64,000 nucleotides of DNA from Bacillota bacterium (GCA_023408075.1 JAEYKW010000006.1:124001-188000); one strand, 5' to 3'; shown: positions 16,254-25,344, counted from the stretch's first letter. Program-made: numbers and translations. Notes: a model not told the origin generated them from the letters alone.

Positions 16254-17332
16254 AGGCTCTGCTGCTGAGCCACTTTTCGCGCTATCCCCAGATGAGCCTG
16301 ACCGATATGGTCAAGCTCATCTGCCAAAGCGAATTTGCGGGCGGACACATCATCAGCGACCCGGCCGAGAGCCTCAAACGTATCGAGGAAGAATGCGCCG
16401 CGCTCAAAAACGGCGATACCGGCCTTGAGGCGTTCGAGGAGATCGGCGGCGGCCTTTGCCGCATTCATTTGGCTGCGCTCAATTCGCTTGGCATCAGCCC
16501 CGCCACCGTAAACCGGCTGTTCGTCGCCACGGCAAACAGCGTGACCGGCAGCATGGAAGGCTTTTCGCAAAAGCTCCGTATTCTGCGGCAGTGCTGCGAA
16601 GACAGCCTGCTGCCTTTTTCCATAGCCGGCGTTGACGTTTTTATCACAAAAGCACAAACTGCAAAAAACTGCCCCCTATTGCGCCATAGCGATACCTATC
16701 GGGATGCTTACGCCCCGGCCTATCGCGTGATCAAATCGGCCTATGCCCGGTATATCACCGCATTTTCGCGCATTGATGCCTTGCTCAAAAGCGGCAAGCC
16801 GATTGCCGTCGCGATAGACGGCAACAGCGGCAGCGGCAAATCGACGCTCGCGGCGCTGTTCGCTGAGGTCTATGGCTGCCATGTGCTGCACATGGACGAC
16901 TTTTTTCTGCCAACCGAGCGCAAAACGCCCGAACGCCTTGCAGAGCCGGGCGGCAATGTGGACTACGAACGCTTCGCGCAGGAAACAGCGGGCGTCAAGA
17001 GCGGCAAACCATTCTCCTACCGCCCGTTCGACTGCCAAACCGGCGGGCTCAAAGAGGCTGTCACCGTGCCGCCCAAGGCGCTGACCGTCGTCGAAGGCGT
17101 ATACAGCCTGCATCCGTCCATTGCGGATATATACGATTTGCAGCTGTTTCTCAAAACGGATGCGGATACGCAAATCGAGCGCATACGCAAAAGAAGCGGC
17201 GAAGCTATGCTGCCGCGTTTTATCAACGAATGGATACCTCTCGAAAACGCTTTTTTTGAAAAGCTCGCTATCGAGCAAAGCTGCGATCTCGTGTTTGAGA
17301 CAGGCACCGGCTTGATGAAGTCTATTATGTAA
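16250..17332 (+). CDS. Uridine kinase-like P-loop kinase with an unknown N-terminal domain
   Basis: 360 residues. Residues 1 to about 165 form an all-helical region I do not recognise (MKALLLSHFSRYPQMSLTDM). The C-terminal half is a nucleoside/vitamin kinase: Walker A AIDGNSGSGKST near 190, lid/substrate motif HMDDFFLP near 213, and VVEGVYSLHP near 283. It resembles the uridine kinase / phosphoribulokinase superfamily. The ATG overlaps the stop of the ECF S component, so the two products are probably made together; the substrate is likely whatever the transporter brings in. Identity of the substrate is unknown. Confidence 0.82.
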   Translation: MKALLLSHFSRYPQMSLTDMVKLICQSEFAGGHIISDPAESLKRIEEECAALKNGDTGLEAFEEIGGGLCRIHLAALNSLGISPATVNRLFVATANSVTGSMEGFSQKLRILRQCCEDSLLPFSIAGVDVFITKAQTAKNCPLLRHSDTYRDAYAPAYRVIKSAYARYITAFSRIDALLKSGKPIAVAIDGNSGSGKSTLAALFAEVYGCHVLHMDDFFLPTERKTPERLAEPGGNVDYERFAQETAGVKSGKPFSYRPFDCQTGGLKEAVTVPPKALTVVEGVYSLHPSIADIYDLQLFLKTDADTQIERIRKRSGEAMLPRFINEWIPLENAFFEKLAIEQSCDLVFETGTGLMKSIM

Positions 17333-17638
17333 CCAAGCTGATTCATACTCTGACACATTGCGCGGCACAGCGCACATTCAGATGAAGTCTCCTATCAAAT
17401 GACAACCGCCCGAACTGGCGACCGAGCTTCATTTCTCTTAAAGTTTTGTCTGTAAATTCTATTCTTCATAAGCCCCATCTGCCTGGCTCTCTCGGTGCCT
17501 CAGTATAAAAACATCCTCTAACCAATCTAAAAATTGCCGCCTACCAAACGACGTGAAACAGCCGCCGTTCTCAATATTTTTGCGTAACCGGATAGTTTTT
17601 GGCGAACACTAATAGAAATACGCGAAGAGGTGCGGCTT
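17333..17638. other. Intergenic gap with no recognised element
   Basis: About 300 bases between the kinase and the CBO0543-type gene. I see no terminator with a clear T run, no RNA gene and no convincing ORF. The last bases contain GAGGTG, the ribosome binding site of the next gene. Confidence 0.5.
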
Positions 17639-18193
17639 ATGGACCCGTCTTTGATTGACGCCATCGATAACATTACTGAAAACTTTATAGGTGTGCATCA
17701 GACAATATGGCAGGTGTGGCTCACACAGGTGCTGTTCTCGTGGCACTGGTGGCTCGATGTGGCGCTCGCCGTGCTGCCATGGGGCCTGTGGCTGATGGTG
17801 CGGCGCAGGGACCTCCAGCGCAGCCTGCTGTTTGCGGGGCTGGTCACCGCACTGCTCGCGACATACCTTGATATGATCGGCATGACTCAGGGGTGGTGGA
17901 CATATTACACATGGGTGGCGCCGCTGATGCCCGAATATCTGCCTTGGGACCTCGCCGTGATGCCTGTGACCGCGATGCTGTTCTACCAGTTCAAACCGAA
18001 CTGGAACCCGTGGATAAAAGCCGTCATCTTCGGCGTCTTCGGCGCGTTTATCTCCGAGCCGATTTTTGAATGGATCGGCATATACAAGCGGCTCACGTGG
18101 GAATATTGGTATTCGCTGCCCATCTATGCGGCTGTGTTCATGCTCGGGTACGCCGTGTTTAAAGGCGGGCGCAGCAAGCGCACGGCTGGATAA
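17639..18193 (+). CDS. CBO0543-type multispan membrane protein
   Basis: 184 residues with five or six Trp-rich membrane segments (WHWWLDVALAVLPWGLWLMV, WWTYYTWVAPLMPEYLPWDL). The pattern fits the CBO0543 family of Firmicutes membrane proteins, whose function is unknown. The ATG at 17639 lies 6 bases after GAGGTG; an in-frame GTG at 17630 overlaps that site and is less likely. Converges with the next small membrane-protein gene. Confidence 0.75.
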   Translation: MDPSLIDAIDNITENFIGVHQTIWQVWLTQVLFSWHWWLDVALAVLPWGLWLMVRRRDLQRSLLFAGLVTALLATYLDMIGMTQGWWTYYTWVAPLMPEYLPWDLAVMPVTAMLFYQFKPNWNPWIKAVIFGVFGAFISEPIFEWIGIYKRLTWEYWYSLPIYAAVFMLGYAVFKGGRSKRTAG

Positions 18194-18256
18194 AGACTAA
18201 CCATTTATCCAGAAACGCAAGGGCGCTGTTCTTGTCAGCCAGCCAGAAATACATTC

Positions 18257-18490
18257 TTAGTGCTGCGCATGGATGCGGAACAGCCCGACAACGGAGATTA
18301 TTGACCAGCTGCCTTCCAGCAGAAGAAAGCCCCATTGCTGCTCGATGATGGCAGCTGCGGCAAGCAGGCCGGAACCGATAGCGTTGACGAGAAGATAGAC
18401 GGTGGATTTCTGACTCAATATTCCCCATTGCGCGAGTGCAAATCCAAAAAGAATGGCGATTGAACCGACGATTTGAATGATCATGCTCAT
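18257..18490 (-). CDS. CBU_0592-type small membrane protein
   Basis: 77 residues, three membrane helices (IIQIVGSIAILFGFALAQWG, VYLLVNAIGSGLLAAAAI, FLLLEGSWSIISVVGL). The arrangement of Gly and Asn in YLLVNAIGSGLL resembles the CBU_0592 family, function unknown. The start at 18490 has AAGGAG at a suitable distance; an in-frame upstream ATG lacks one. Confidence 0.65.
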   Translation of the reverse strand: MSMIIQIVGSIAILFGFALAQWGILSQKSTVYLLVNAIGSGLLAAAAIIEQQWGFLLLEGSWSIISVVGLFRIHAQH

Positions 18491-18656
18491 AAAAAATACT
18501 CCTTCCTTCTGCGTCGTCGTCAAAACCGGGTACGGCGCGTCTCGTCCGGAGCCTGATGAAGTTCAGTCTGCTTATATGATATCATGTGACGATGCGTGTT
18601 TCAATAAAAAGCGGCCCCTGAGCGTCTTCAGCGTCAGCATCGTTTGCAAATTTGTC

Positions 18657-18686
18657 TTGACGGGATATAAATTTTCTGCATATAAT
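18657..18686 (+). promoter_or_regulatory. Promoter of the aromatic operon
   Basis: TTGACG (18657-18662) and TATAAT (18681-18686) are 18 bases apart. Transcription should begin near 18693, about 20 bases before the leader-peptide ATG and about 260 bases before aroF. Confidence 0.7.
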
Positions 18687-18713
18687 AAGGCAAGCCAAAA
18701 AGAGGGAGCAGAC

Positions 18714-18824
18714 ATGAACGAATCAATGTCCAATCGTTATTTTTCGTTTAGCAGCCGGAGCTATTATTGCTTCGGATACTTTACGTTAAATAAATACGGA
18801 CACATGCGGTCATGGGTTGCTTGA
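18714..18824 (+). CDS. Phe/Tyr-rich leader peptide of the aromatic operon
   Basis: 36 codons. The core RYFSFSSRSYYCFGYF contains four Phe and four Tyr; one more Tyr and one Trp follow, so 10 of 36 residues are aromatic. GAGGGAGC precedes the ATG. A pre-terminator hairpin (TTGAC/GTCAA) and then a strong terminator follow before aroF. This is the layout of a ribosome-stalling leader: if charged tRNA-Phe or tRNA-Tyr is scarce, the ribosome halts and the terminator is avoided. The open frame upstream of 18714 has no ribosome binding site and crosses the promoter, so it is not part of the peptide. Confidence 0.7.
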   Translation: MNESMSNRYFSFSSRSYYCFGYFTLNKYGHMRSWVA

Positions 18825-18851
18825 CTTAAACAAAGATATCAAATTGTCAAC

Positions 18852-18881
18852 AAAGGGAGCTCATTACCGGGCTCCCTTTTT
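18852..18881 (+). terminator. Attenuator terminator before aroF
   Basis: AAAGGGAGC (18852-18860) pairs perfectly with GCTCCCTTT (18871-18879), and the T run reaches 18881. It lies 27 bases after the leader-peptide stop and 70 bases before aroF. A second GGGGAG/CTCCC hairpin at 18909-18924 sits near the aroF ribosome binding region. Confidence 0.8.
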
Positions 18882-18950
18882 AAATTCGCACGACAGTGCA
18901 AAAAATATGGGGAGCTCACTCCCTTTGCAGGACGGAAGGACGGAAAGAAA

Positions 18951-19967
18951 ATGATTATTATTTTGAAACCAGGCGCGGAAAAAGAAAAAGTGGAAGACCT
19001 CGTCCGTTTTCTCGAGACGGACTATTCTCTTGAGGTACAGAGAATGGATGGCGTGAACTATTCCATACTCGGTTTGATCGGTGACACATCCGCGCTGGAC
19101 ACCGAACCGATTCAGGAACGCAGTGTTGTGAGAAAAGTGATGCGCGTGCAGGAGCCTTACAAAAAGGTGAACCGCGCGTTTCACCCGGACGATACCATTG
19201 TGGAAGGCAACGGTTTCACGATCGGCGCTCAGCAGCTCGCCGTGATGGCGGGGCCGTGCAGCGTCGAAAGCGAGGAGCAGATCGTCTCCACGGCGATTAA
19301 GGTGAAAGCCGCAGGCGCGAATTTCCTGCGCGGTGGCGCGTTCAAACCGCGCACGAGCCCGTACCGTTTTCAGGGCCTTGGCACCGAGGGGATTGAATTC
19401 CTGCTGACCGCCAAGAAAGAAACGGGGCTGCCCATTGTCACCGAGATCACGAGCGTCGAGTATGTCGATCTGTTCGTTGACAAGGTGGATGTGATACAGG
19501 TGGGCGCGCGCAATATGCAAAACTTCGTGCTGCTGCGCGAGCTCGGCAAATCAAAAACGCCCGTGCTGTTAAAGCGCGGCCTCTCCGCCACGATTGAGGA
19601 ATGGCTCATGAGCGCCGAATACATCGCGGCAGGCGGCAACCCGAACGTAATACTCTGCGAGCGCGGCATCCGCACATTCGAAACGGCCACGCGCAACACG
19701 CTCGATATCTCGGCCGTGCCCGTGATCAAGCGTATGAGCCATCTGCCGGTGATTGTGGACCCGAGCCACGCGACGGGCCTGTGGTGGGCGGTCGAGCCGC
19801 TTGCCGTCGCAGCCATCTGCGCGGGCGCGGACGGCGTGATGATCGAGGTGCATGAAAGCCCCGCCGACGCGCTCTCGGACGGCAAGCAATCGCTGTTGCC
19901 CGAAAAATTCTCGGCTGTGACGCAAAAGCTCAAAGGCGCAGCCGAACTGATGGGCAGGACATTATAA
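18951..19967 (+). CDS. aroF: 3-deoxy-7-phosphoheptulonate (DAHP) synthase, type I-beta with ACT-like N-domain
   Basis: First step of the shikimate pathway: phosphoenolpyruvate plus erythrose 4-phosphate gives DAHP. Residues 1-70 form a ferredoxin-like regulatory domain as in Thermotoga-type enzymes, which allows feedback by Tyr/Phe. The barrel carries AGPCSVES, GGAFKPRTSPYRFQGLG, KRGLSATIEEW and VDPSHATG. 338 residues is the family length. GGAAAGAAA precedes the ATG. First structural gene of the operon, behind the leader peptide; tyrA starts within its stop (TAATG). Confidence 0.96.
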   Translation: MIIILKPGAEKEKVEDLVRFLETDYSLEVQRMDGVNYSILGLIGDTSALDTEPIQERSVVRKVMRVQEPYKKVNRAFHPDDTIVEGNGFTIGAQQLAVMAGPCSVESEEQIVSTAIKVKAAGANFLRGGAFKPRTSPYRFQGLGTEGIEFLLTAKKETGLPIVTEITSVEYVDLFVDKVDVIQVGARNMQNFVLLRELGKSKTPVLLKRGLSATIEEWLMSAEYIAAGGNPNVILCERGIRTFETATRNTLDISAVPVIKRMSHLPVIVDPSHATGLWWAVEPLAVAAICAGADGVMIEVHESPADALSDGKQSLLPEKFSAVTQKLKGAAELMGRTL

Positions 19968-20800
19968 TGGAAGATCGATTTACAGGCAGCCGTATCCTCA
20001 TCGCGGGCCTCGGGCTCATCGGCGGCTCCGTTGCCATGGCGCTCAAAGCAGCAGGCTGTGCGCACATAAGCGCGCTCGATACCGACGGCAAAGCCATTGA
20101 CGCGGCCAAACAGGGCGGCGTGATTGAAGCGGCGTTCGCAGATGGTGACGCGGTGTTCGACATCGTCATCTGCGCCGTGCCGCCCAAAGCCATTCCGGCA
20201 GTCTACGAACAGGTGAAGCACCGTCTGGCTGATGGCGGCATATTCGCCGAACTCTCGGGGCTTAAAACCGCGCTTGTGGATACGCTGTACGACGTGATGC
20301 AGCCGGATCACGGCCTGCTCTGCCTGCACCCGATGGCGGGCAGCGAGAAGGTGGGCTACGCGCACGCGAGCGCCGACCTTTTCAAGGGCGCACGGCTCAT
20401 ATTAACGCCCACCGAAAAGACGACCGATGCGGCGCTCGACTGGGCAAAGTTTCTGCGCGACGCGCTGCTGTGCGGCGAGATGACCTCGCTCTCCCCCGCG
20501 CTGCACGACGCAGTAATTGCGGACTTAAGCCATCTGCCGCATGTGGCGGCGCTCGCGGTATACGCCGTGGGCAAGGGGCTCGAGCGTTTTGCGGGCGGGA
20601 GCTTCCAGGCCATCACGCGCGTGGCCGATCTCAACGCGCCGCTTTGGGCAGGACTATTGATGGACAACGCAGAATATTTGCAGCGAAGCCTTGCGCGCCT
20701 CAAGCACAATCTCGATACGATCAACGAGGCGCTCAGCGAGCGCGACCAAGAGAAGCTGGAGATACTGCTGAGCAACATGTCGAAAGGAATCAGCATATGA
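19967..20800 (+). CDS. tyrA: Prephenate dehydrogenase
   Basis: Converts prephenate to 4-hydroxyphenylpyruvate with NAD(P). The nucleotide-binding loop GLGLIGGS is near residue 14, and the substrate region HPMAGSEKVGYAHAS near 125 holds the catalytic-type His. A helical dimerisation domain follows; there is no ACT domain (277 residues), so Tyr feedback would not act on this protein. It shares one base with aroF and overlaps aroB by four. Confidence 0.95.
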   Translation: MEDRFTGSRILIAGLGLIGGSVAMALKAAGCAHISALDTDGKAIDAAKQGGVIEAAFADGDAVFDIVICAVPPKAIPAVYEQVKHRLADGGIFAELSGLKTALVDTLYDVMQPDHGLLCLHPMAGSEKVGYAHASADLFKGARLILTPTEKTTDAALDWAKFLRDALLCGEMTSLSPALHDAVIADLSHLPHVAALAVYAVGKGLERFAGGSFQAITRVADLNAPLWAGLLMDNAEYLQRSLARLKHNLDTINEALSERDQEKLEILLSNMSKGISI

Positions 20801-21864
20801 ACACACTGACCATGCGCGCCGGCACGTGCGAATATCCCGTTTTGATAGAAAAAGGGCTGCTTTCCAGCGTGCCCGGCCGTTTAAAGACGATGTTCCCGAA
20901 AAGCCGCTTCGCGCTGATATCGGACGACAACGTGAACCGCCTGTACGGGCAAGCCTTTTCGTCCGCGCTTGCAGCCGCAGGGCTGCGGCACGATGTGTTT
21001 ACCGTCGCGCCCGGCGAAAAATCAAAAAGCACCGATACGTTTGCGCGGCTCTTGAGTGAGCTTGCGCAGCACGGCTACAACCGTGCCGACGTGGTCGTGG
21101 CATTGGGCGGCGGCGTCGTGGGCGATCTCGCGGGATTCGTCGCGGCGGTGTTCCTGCGCGGCATGCGTGTCGTACAGATCCCTACCACACTGCTCTCGCA
21201 GATCGACAGCAGCGTGGGCGGCAAAACGGGCATCAACCTGCCCGAGGGCAAAAACCTCGTGGGCGCGTTCCATCAGCCAAGCGCGGTGTTTGTCGATTCG
21301 TCAATGCTCCAGACGCTCCCGGACGCCGACTTCTCGGACGGTATGTCGGAGCTCATCAAATGCGCTTTAATCCGCGATGCGGATATGTTTGCCGCGCTCG
21401 AACAGCACGGCCCCGTCAGCGCGGATTCGGATATTCTCGCCGATTGGATCACACGGTGCCTCTTGATCAAGCGCGATGTGGTCGCCGCGGACGAGAAGGA
21501 CACGGGCGAGCGCATGCTCCTTAATTTCGGCCACACGATCGGCCACGGCATCGAGCGGCTCTGCGCGATAAAGAAACAGCCGATGACGCACGGGCGTGCC
21601 GTCGCAATCGGTATGGCGGCCATTACCGCCGCCTCCGAGCGCATAGGTCTCACGCAGACAGGCACCACGCAGCGCATCATCGCCGTGCTGCAAAAATACG
21701 GCCTGCCGCATGACATGTCCGTGTATGACACGGACGAAATTTTAAAGGGCATACTTGTGGATAAGAAAAACGTCGCCGACAGCTTGAATCTCGTGCTGGT
21801 GCCGGAGCCGGGGCAGTCCTTCCTGCACCGCATTCCGCAAAGCGACGCGAAGAACTTTATATAA
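20797..21864 (+). CDS. aroB: 3-dehydroquinate synthase
   Basis: Second shikimate step, NAD- and metal-dependent cyclisation of DAHP. ALGGGVVGDLAGFVAAVFLR and PTTLLSQIDSSVGGKTGIN are the family hallmarks; NFGHTIGHGIE carries metal ligands. 355 residues. The start is the ATG at 20797 within the ATGA overlap with tyrA, after AAAGGA. The same frame is open back to 20470 but that part lies inside tyrA. Confidence 0.96.
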   Translation: MNTLTMRAGTCEYPVLIEKGLLSSVPGRLKTMFPKSRFALISDDNVNRLYGQAFSSALAAAGLRHDVFTVAPGEKSKSTDTFARLLSELAQHGYNRADVVVALGGGVVGDLAGFVAAVFLRGMRVVQIPTTLLSQIDSSVGGKTGINLPEGKNLVGAFHQPSAVFVDSSMLQTLPDADFSDGMSELIKCALIRDADMFAALEQHGPVSADSDILADWITRCLLIKRDVVAADEKDTGERMLLNFGHTIGHGIERLCAIKKQPMTHGRAVAIGMAAITAASERIGLTQTGTTQRIIAVLQKYGLPHDMSVYDTDEILKGILVDKKNVADSLNLVLVPEPGQSFLHRIPQSDAKNFI

Positions 21865-21874
21865 GGAAGAGAGT

Positions 21875-23140
21875 ATGGATATAACCCTATCCCCCACGGT
21901 CTATCACGGCAGCGTGATGGTGCCGCCCTCCAAGAGCGCGGCTCACCGCGCGATACTCGCGGCGGCCATGGCGCACGGGCGCAGCGTGATAAGTAACGTG
22001 GATTTATCGAGCGACATTCTCGCCACAATTGGCGCGTGCCGCAGCCTCGGGTGCGGCATTGAGGTCAGCGAGAGCGGGCGCTACCACACGCTGACTCTGG
22101 ACGGCGGGCTCGCGCTTTCGGGCAGCGCGGCAATCGACTGCGCCGAGTCCGGCTCGACGCTGCGCTTTTTCATCCCCGTCGCGTGCACGCTAAGCGGCAT
22201 CAAAACGTTCACGGGGCGCGGACGTCTGCCCTACCGGCCCGTGGACGCCTACTTGAAAATATTCGATGAGCAGCATATCGGCTATACGCACCCGGCGGAC
22301 GCGAACCTGCCGCTCACCGTATCGGGTCGGCTGCGCGGCGGAGATTACAGCATCGACGGGTGCGTGAGCTCGCAGTATGTCACAGGCTTGCTCTATGCGC
22401 TGCCCGTGCTCGAGGCGGATTCCTCCGTCGCGGTACGAGGCGGCTTCGAGTCGCGCGGGTACGTGGACCTGACTGTGGACATGCTGCGCCAATTCGGAAT
22501 CGATATTGGCGCAAAAGGCGACGATTTTATAATCAAGGGCGGCCAGCGCTATGCGCCGCAAAGCATAACCGTCGAGGGCGATTTTTCTCAGGCCGCGTTT
22601 TTCATCACGGCGGCCGCGATTGCGGGCGATATTCGCATCGAAGGACTCGGCGCTCAGTCGCTTCAGCCCGACAGCGCCATCGTGGGCATCATGCGCCGTA
22701 TGGGCGCGGACATAGCGACAGAGGGCGGCGCGCTCGTCGTGAAGCAATCCGATTTGCGCGGGACAGTCATCGACGTCTCGCAGTGTCCCGACCTCGTGCC
22801 CCCGCTCGCAGTTGCGGCGGCGTTCGCGCAGGGAATGACGCGCATCACGGGCGCGGCACGGCTGCGCATCAAGGAATGCGACCGTCTGCATGCGCTTGCG
22901 GTCAACCTGAACAATCTCGGCATCAAAGCCAAGGAAACAGACGATGAACTGATTATTGAAGGCGGCGCGATGCGCGGCGGCACGGTGGATACATTCGGAG
23001 ACCACCGCATCGCGATGGCGTTCGCGGTCGCCGCGGCACGCGCTTCGGGCAGCATCCATATCCCAAACGCGCAGTGCATCGATAAATCCTATCCGAAATT
23101 CTATGACGACTTAAAGGCACTGGGAGGAGATATAAAATGA
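21875..23140 (+). CDS. aroA: 3-phosphoshikimate 1-carboxyvinyltransferase (EPSP synthase)
   Basis: Sixth shikimate step, target of glyphosate. PPSKSAAHRAILAAA binds the phosphate, CAESGSTLRFFIPVA the phosphoenolpyruvate site, and RIKECDRLHALAVNL, FGDHRIAMAFAVAA and DKSYPKFYDDL close the enzyme. 421 residues. Gap of 10 bases after aroB; AAGGAAGAGAG gives the ribosome binding site. The next gene, aroC, begins inside its stop. Confidence 0.96.
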   Translation: MDITLSPTVYHGSVMVPPSKSAAHRAILAAAMAHGRSVISNVDLSSDILATIGACRSLGCGIEVSESGRYHTLTLDGGLALSGSAAIDCAESGSTLRFFIPVACTLSGIKTFTGRGRLPYRPVDAYLKIFDEQHIGYTHPADANLPLTVSGRLRGGDYSIDGCVSSQYVTGLLYALPVLEADSSVAVRGGFESRGYVDLTVDMLRQFGIDIGAKGDDFIIKGGQRYAPQSITVEGDFSQAAFFITAAAIAGDIRIEGLGAQSLQPDSAIVGIMRRMGADIATEGGALVVKQSDLRGTVIDVSQCPDLVPPLAVAAAFAQGMTRITGAARLRIKECDRLHALAVNLNNLGIKAKETDDELIIEGGAMRGGTVDTFGDHRIAMAFAVAAARASGSIHIPNAQCIDKSYPKFYDDLKALGGDIK

Positions 23141-24216
23141 GCAGCATATGGGGGCGCCACTTCACCGTGGACGTATTCGGCGAATCGCACGGGCCCAAAA
23201 TCGGTGCGGTGATTCACGGCCTTGAACCCGGCACCGCGCTTGACTTCCCACAGCTGCGCGCGTTCCTGGACAGGCGGCGCGCGGGCAGCGAGGCGTGGTC
23301 CACCAAGCGCCACGAGGCGGACGACTTCGAGCTCGTCAGCGGCTACGCGAACGGCTTTTCCACCGGCACGCCGCTCTGCGTGCTGTTCCACAATTCGGCG
23401 CAGCGCAGCAGCGATTACGACGAGCGCATCAATCGCCCGGGCCATGCCGATTTTACGGGCTTCGTGCGCTACAGCGGCTTTAACGATCCGCGCGGCGGCG
23501 GCCACTTTTCGGGGCGGCTCACGGCGCCGCTCGTGTTCGCGGGTGCGGTCGCGGCGCAGGTGCTCGCCAAGAAGAACATTTACGCGGCCACGCATATCCA
23601 CCGCATCGCGGATGTGGAGGATGCCGCGTTCAGCCCGGCCGATATTTCGCCCGAACTGGCGCAAAAGCTCGCCGATATGCGTTTTCCGCTGATCGACGAA
23701 ACCCGGCGCGAGGCGATGGAAGCGCGCATCAAGCAGGCCGCGTCTGAGGGCGATTCTGTCGGCGGCATTGTGGAATGTGCGGTGTGTGGGTTGCCCGCAG
23801 GGCTGGGCAGCCCGATGTTCGACACGGTGGAGAGTCGGCTTGCCTCGCTGCTGTTCGCGGTGCCCGCCGTCAAGGGCGTGTCGTTCGGCGCAGGCTTTGG
23901 TATGGCGCAGCTGCGCGGCAGTGAAGCGAACGACGCCTATGCCGTGCGGAACGGCAGGATCGTTACCGAAACGAACCACAACGGCGGCGTGCTCGGCGGC
24001 ATCACAACCGGCATGCCGGTTGTGTTTGAGGCGGTCATCAAGCCGACAGCCTCGATTTCCAAGCCGCAGCAGACCGTGAACTTAAAGACGATGGAAGAAG
24101 AAACGGTCACCGTCAAAGGCCGCCACGATGCGTGCATCGTGCCGCGTGCGGCGGCGGTCATCGAAGCGGCGGCATACATCTGCATGCTGGATCTCATCAC
24201 GGAAAGGGGACTTTAA
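23137..24216 (+). CDS. aroC: Chorismate synthase
   Basis: FMN-dependent removal of phosphate from EPSP to give chorismate. FGESHGPKIGAVIHGLEPG, RPGHADFTGFVRYSG, RGGGHFSGRLTAP and KGRHDACIVPRAAAV are diagnostic. 359 residues. ATGA overlap with aroA; pheA starts on the base after its TAA. Confidence 0.96.
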   Translation: MSSIWGRHFTVDVFGESHGPKIGAVIHGLEPGTALDFPQLRAFLDRRRAGSEAWSTKRHEADDFELVSGYANGFSTGTPLCVLFHNSAQRSSDYDERINRPGHADFTGFVRYSGFNDPRGGGHFSGRLTAPLVFAGAVAAQVLAKKNIYAATHIHRIADVEDAAFSPADISPELAQKLADMRFPLIDETRREAMEARIKQAASEGDSVGGIVECAVCGLPAGLGSPMFDTVESRLASLLFAVPAVKGVSFGAGFGMAQLRGSEANDAYAVRNGRIVTETNHNGGVLGGITTGMPVVFEAVIKPTASISKPQQTVNLKTMEEETVTVKGRHDACIVPRAAAVIEAAAYICMLDLITERGL

Positions 24217-25335
24217 ATGGGTTACGAGGAAGACATCCGCGCATTGCGCGAAAGAATAGACGACATCGACTCACAGCTTGTGCCGCTTTTTGAGGCGCGC
24301 ATGCGCACGTCGGACGACATCGCCGAGGTGAAGAAGCGCTACGGCAAGCCGATATTCGACGCGGGCCGCGAAAACGACGTGATTTCGCGCGCGCTCTCGC
24401 GCCTGTTGGACGGCGAAAACGGAGAGGCCGCGCGGCGGTTCTTCCGCGCTCTGATGGATTTGAGCAAGCAGCGCCAGCACACGCATCTAAAGCCCGGCGA
24501 CGACATCGGCAGCGATGACAACGCGGCTGTCGGTTTTTTGGGGCTTAAGGGCTCGTTCTCGCACATCGCGGCGTGCGAGGCGTTCGGCGACGACGCGCCG
24601 CTTAAAAACTACGACGCGTTTGAAGACATGTTTGAAGCGCTGCGGCGCGGCGAGATCGGCCGCGCAATACTGCCTGCGGAAAACACCGAGACGGGCAGCA
24701 TCACCGCCGTGGTAGACCTGCTCGCCAAATACGGTTACTTCATCGTGGCGGAGCGCCTGCTCAAGGTGGAGCACAGCCTGCTCGGCCTGCCGGAGGCCGA
24801 GCTCAGCGACATCACGCAGGTCTGCTCGCACCCGGAGCCGATTATGCAGTGCAGCCGGTTTCTGCACGCGCACCCGGCTATCAGCGCGTTCCCCGCGCTC
24901 AGCACGGCACAGGCGGCCATGAAAGTTGCCGAGCAGCAGAACAAGTCGCTCGGGTGTATCGCGGCCATACAGGCTGCGAAGGAATACGGCCTCAAGGTGC
25001 TCGCCGAAAACATTCAGAACAGCCAGGGCAACTCCACACGCTTTGTGGTGGTGGCAAGAAAGCCGGTCATCAACGCCGCGTGCGACAAAACGAGCATCGT
25101 TTTCAAGGTGGAGCACCGGCCCGGCTCGCTCTGCGATATGCTCAAGGTTTTTACGGGTATCAATATATTAAAGCTCGAATCACGACCGCTTAAGGACAGG
25201 CCGTTTGAATACCTGTTCCATCTCGATTTTGAGGGCAGCGCCGGAGACGACACGGTGAAACGCGTGCTCGAAGAAGCCAAGCACAGCGCGGCGGACCTCA
25301 TTTGGCTCGGGTCGTACCCGCGCATGCCATTGTAA
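24217..25335 (+). CDS. pheA: Bifunctional chorismate mutase / prephenate dehydratase (P-protein)
   Basis: Makes prephenate, then phenylpyruvate. Residues 1-90 are an AroQ-type chorismate mutase (RERIDDIDSQLVPLFEARM). Residues about 105-285 are prephenate dehydratase, with FLGLKGSFSHIAA, PAENTETGSITAVVDLL and the NSTRFVVV motif. The rest is an ACT domain with LKLESRPLKDRPFEY, the Phe-binding ESRP site, so Phe inhibition is expected. The fusion is common in proteobacteria and in part of the Clostridia. Zero spacing from aroC. Confidence 0.95.
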   Translation: MGYEEDIRALRERIDDIDSQLVPLFEARMRTSDDIAEVKKRYGKPIFDAGRENDVISRALSRLLDGENGEAARRFFRALMDLSKQRQHTHLKPGDDIGSDDNAAVGFLGLKGSFSHIAACEAFGDDAPLKNYDAFEDMFEALRRGEIGRAILPAENTETGSITAVVDLLAKYGYFIVAERLLKVEHSLLGLPEAELSDITQVCSHPEPIMQCSRFLHAHPAISAFPALSTAQAAMKVAEQQNKSLGCIAAIQAAKEYGLKVLAENIQNSQGNSTRFVVVARKPVINAACDKTSIVFKVEHRPGSLCDMLKVFTGINILKLESRPLKDRPFEYLFHLDFEGSAGDDTVKRVLEEAKHSAADLIWLGSYPRMPL

Positions 25336-25344
25336 GGAGTGACC

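Noticed and set aside
18477..18713. Longer reading frame leading into the Phe/Tyr leader peptide
   Set aside because: It crosses the promoter and lacks a ribosome binding site; the ATG at 18714 has one.
20470..20796. N-terminal extension of 3-dehydroquinate synthase
   Set aside because: It is a shadow of tyrA; the ATG at 20797 gives the normal family length with a ribosome binding site.
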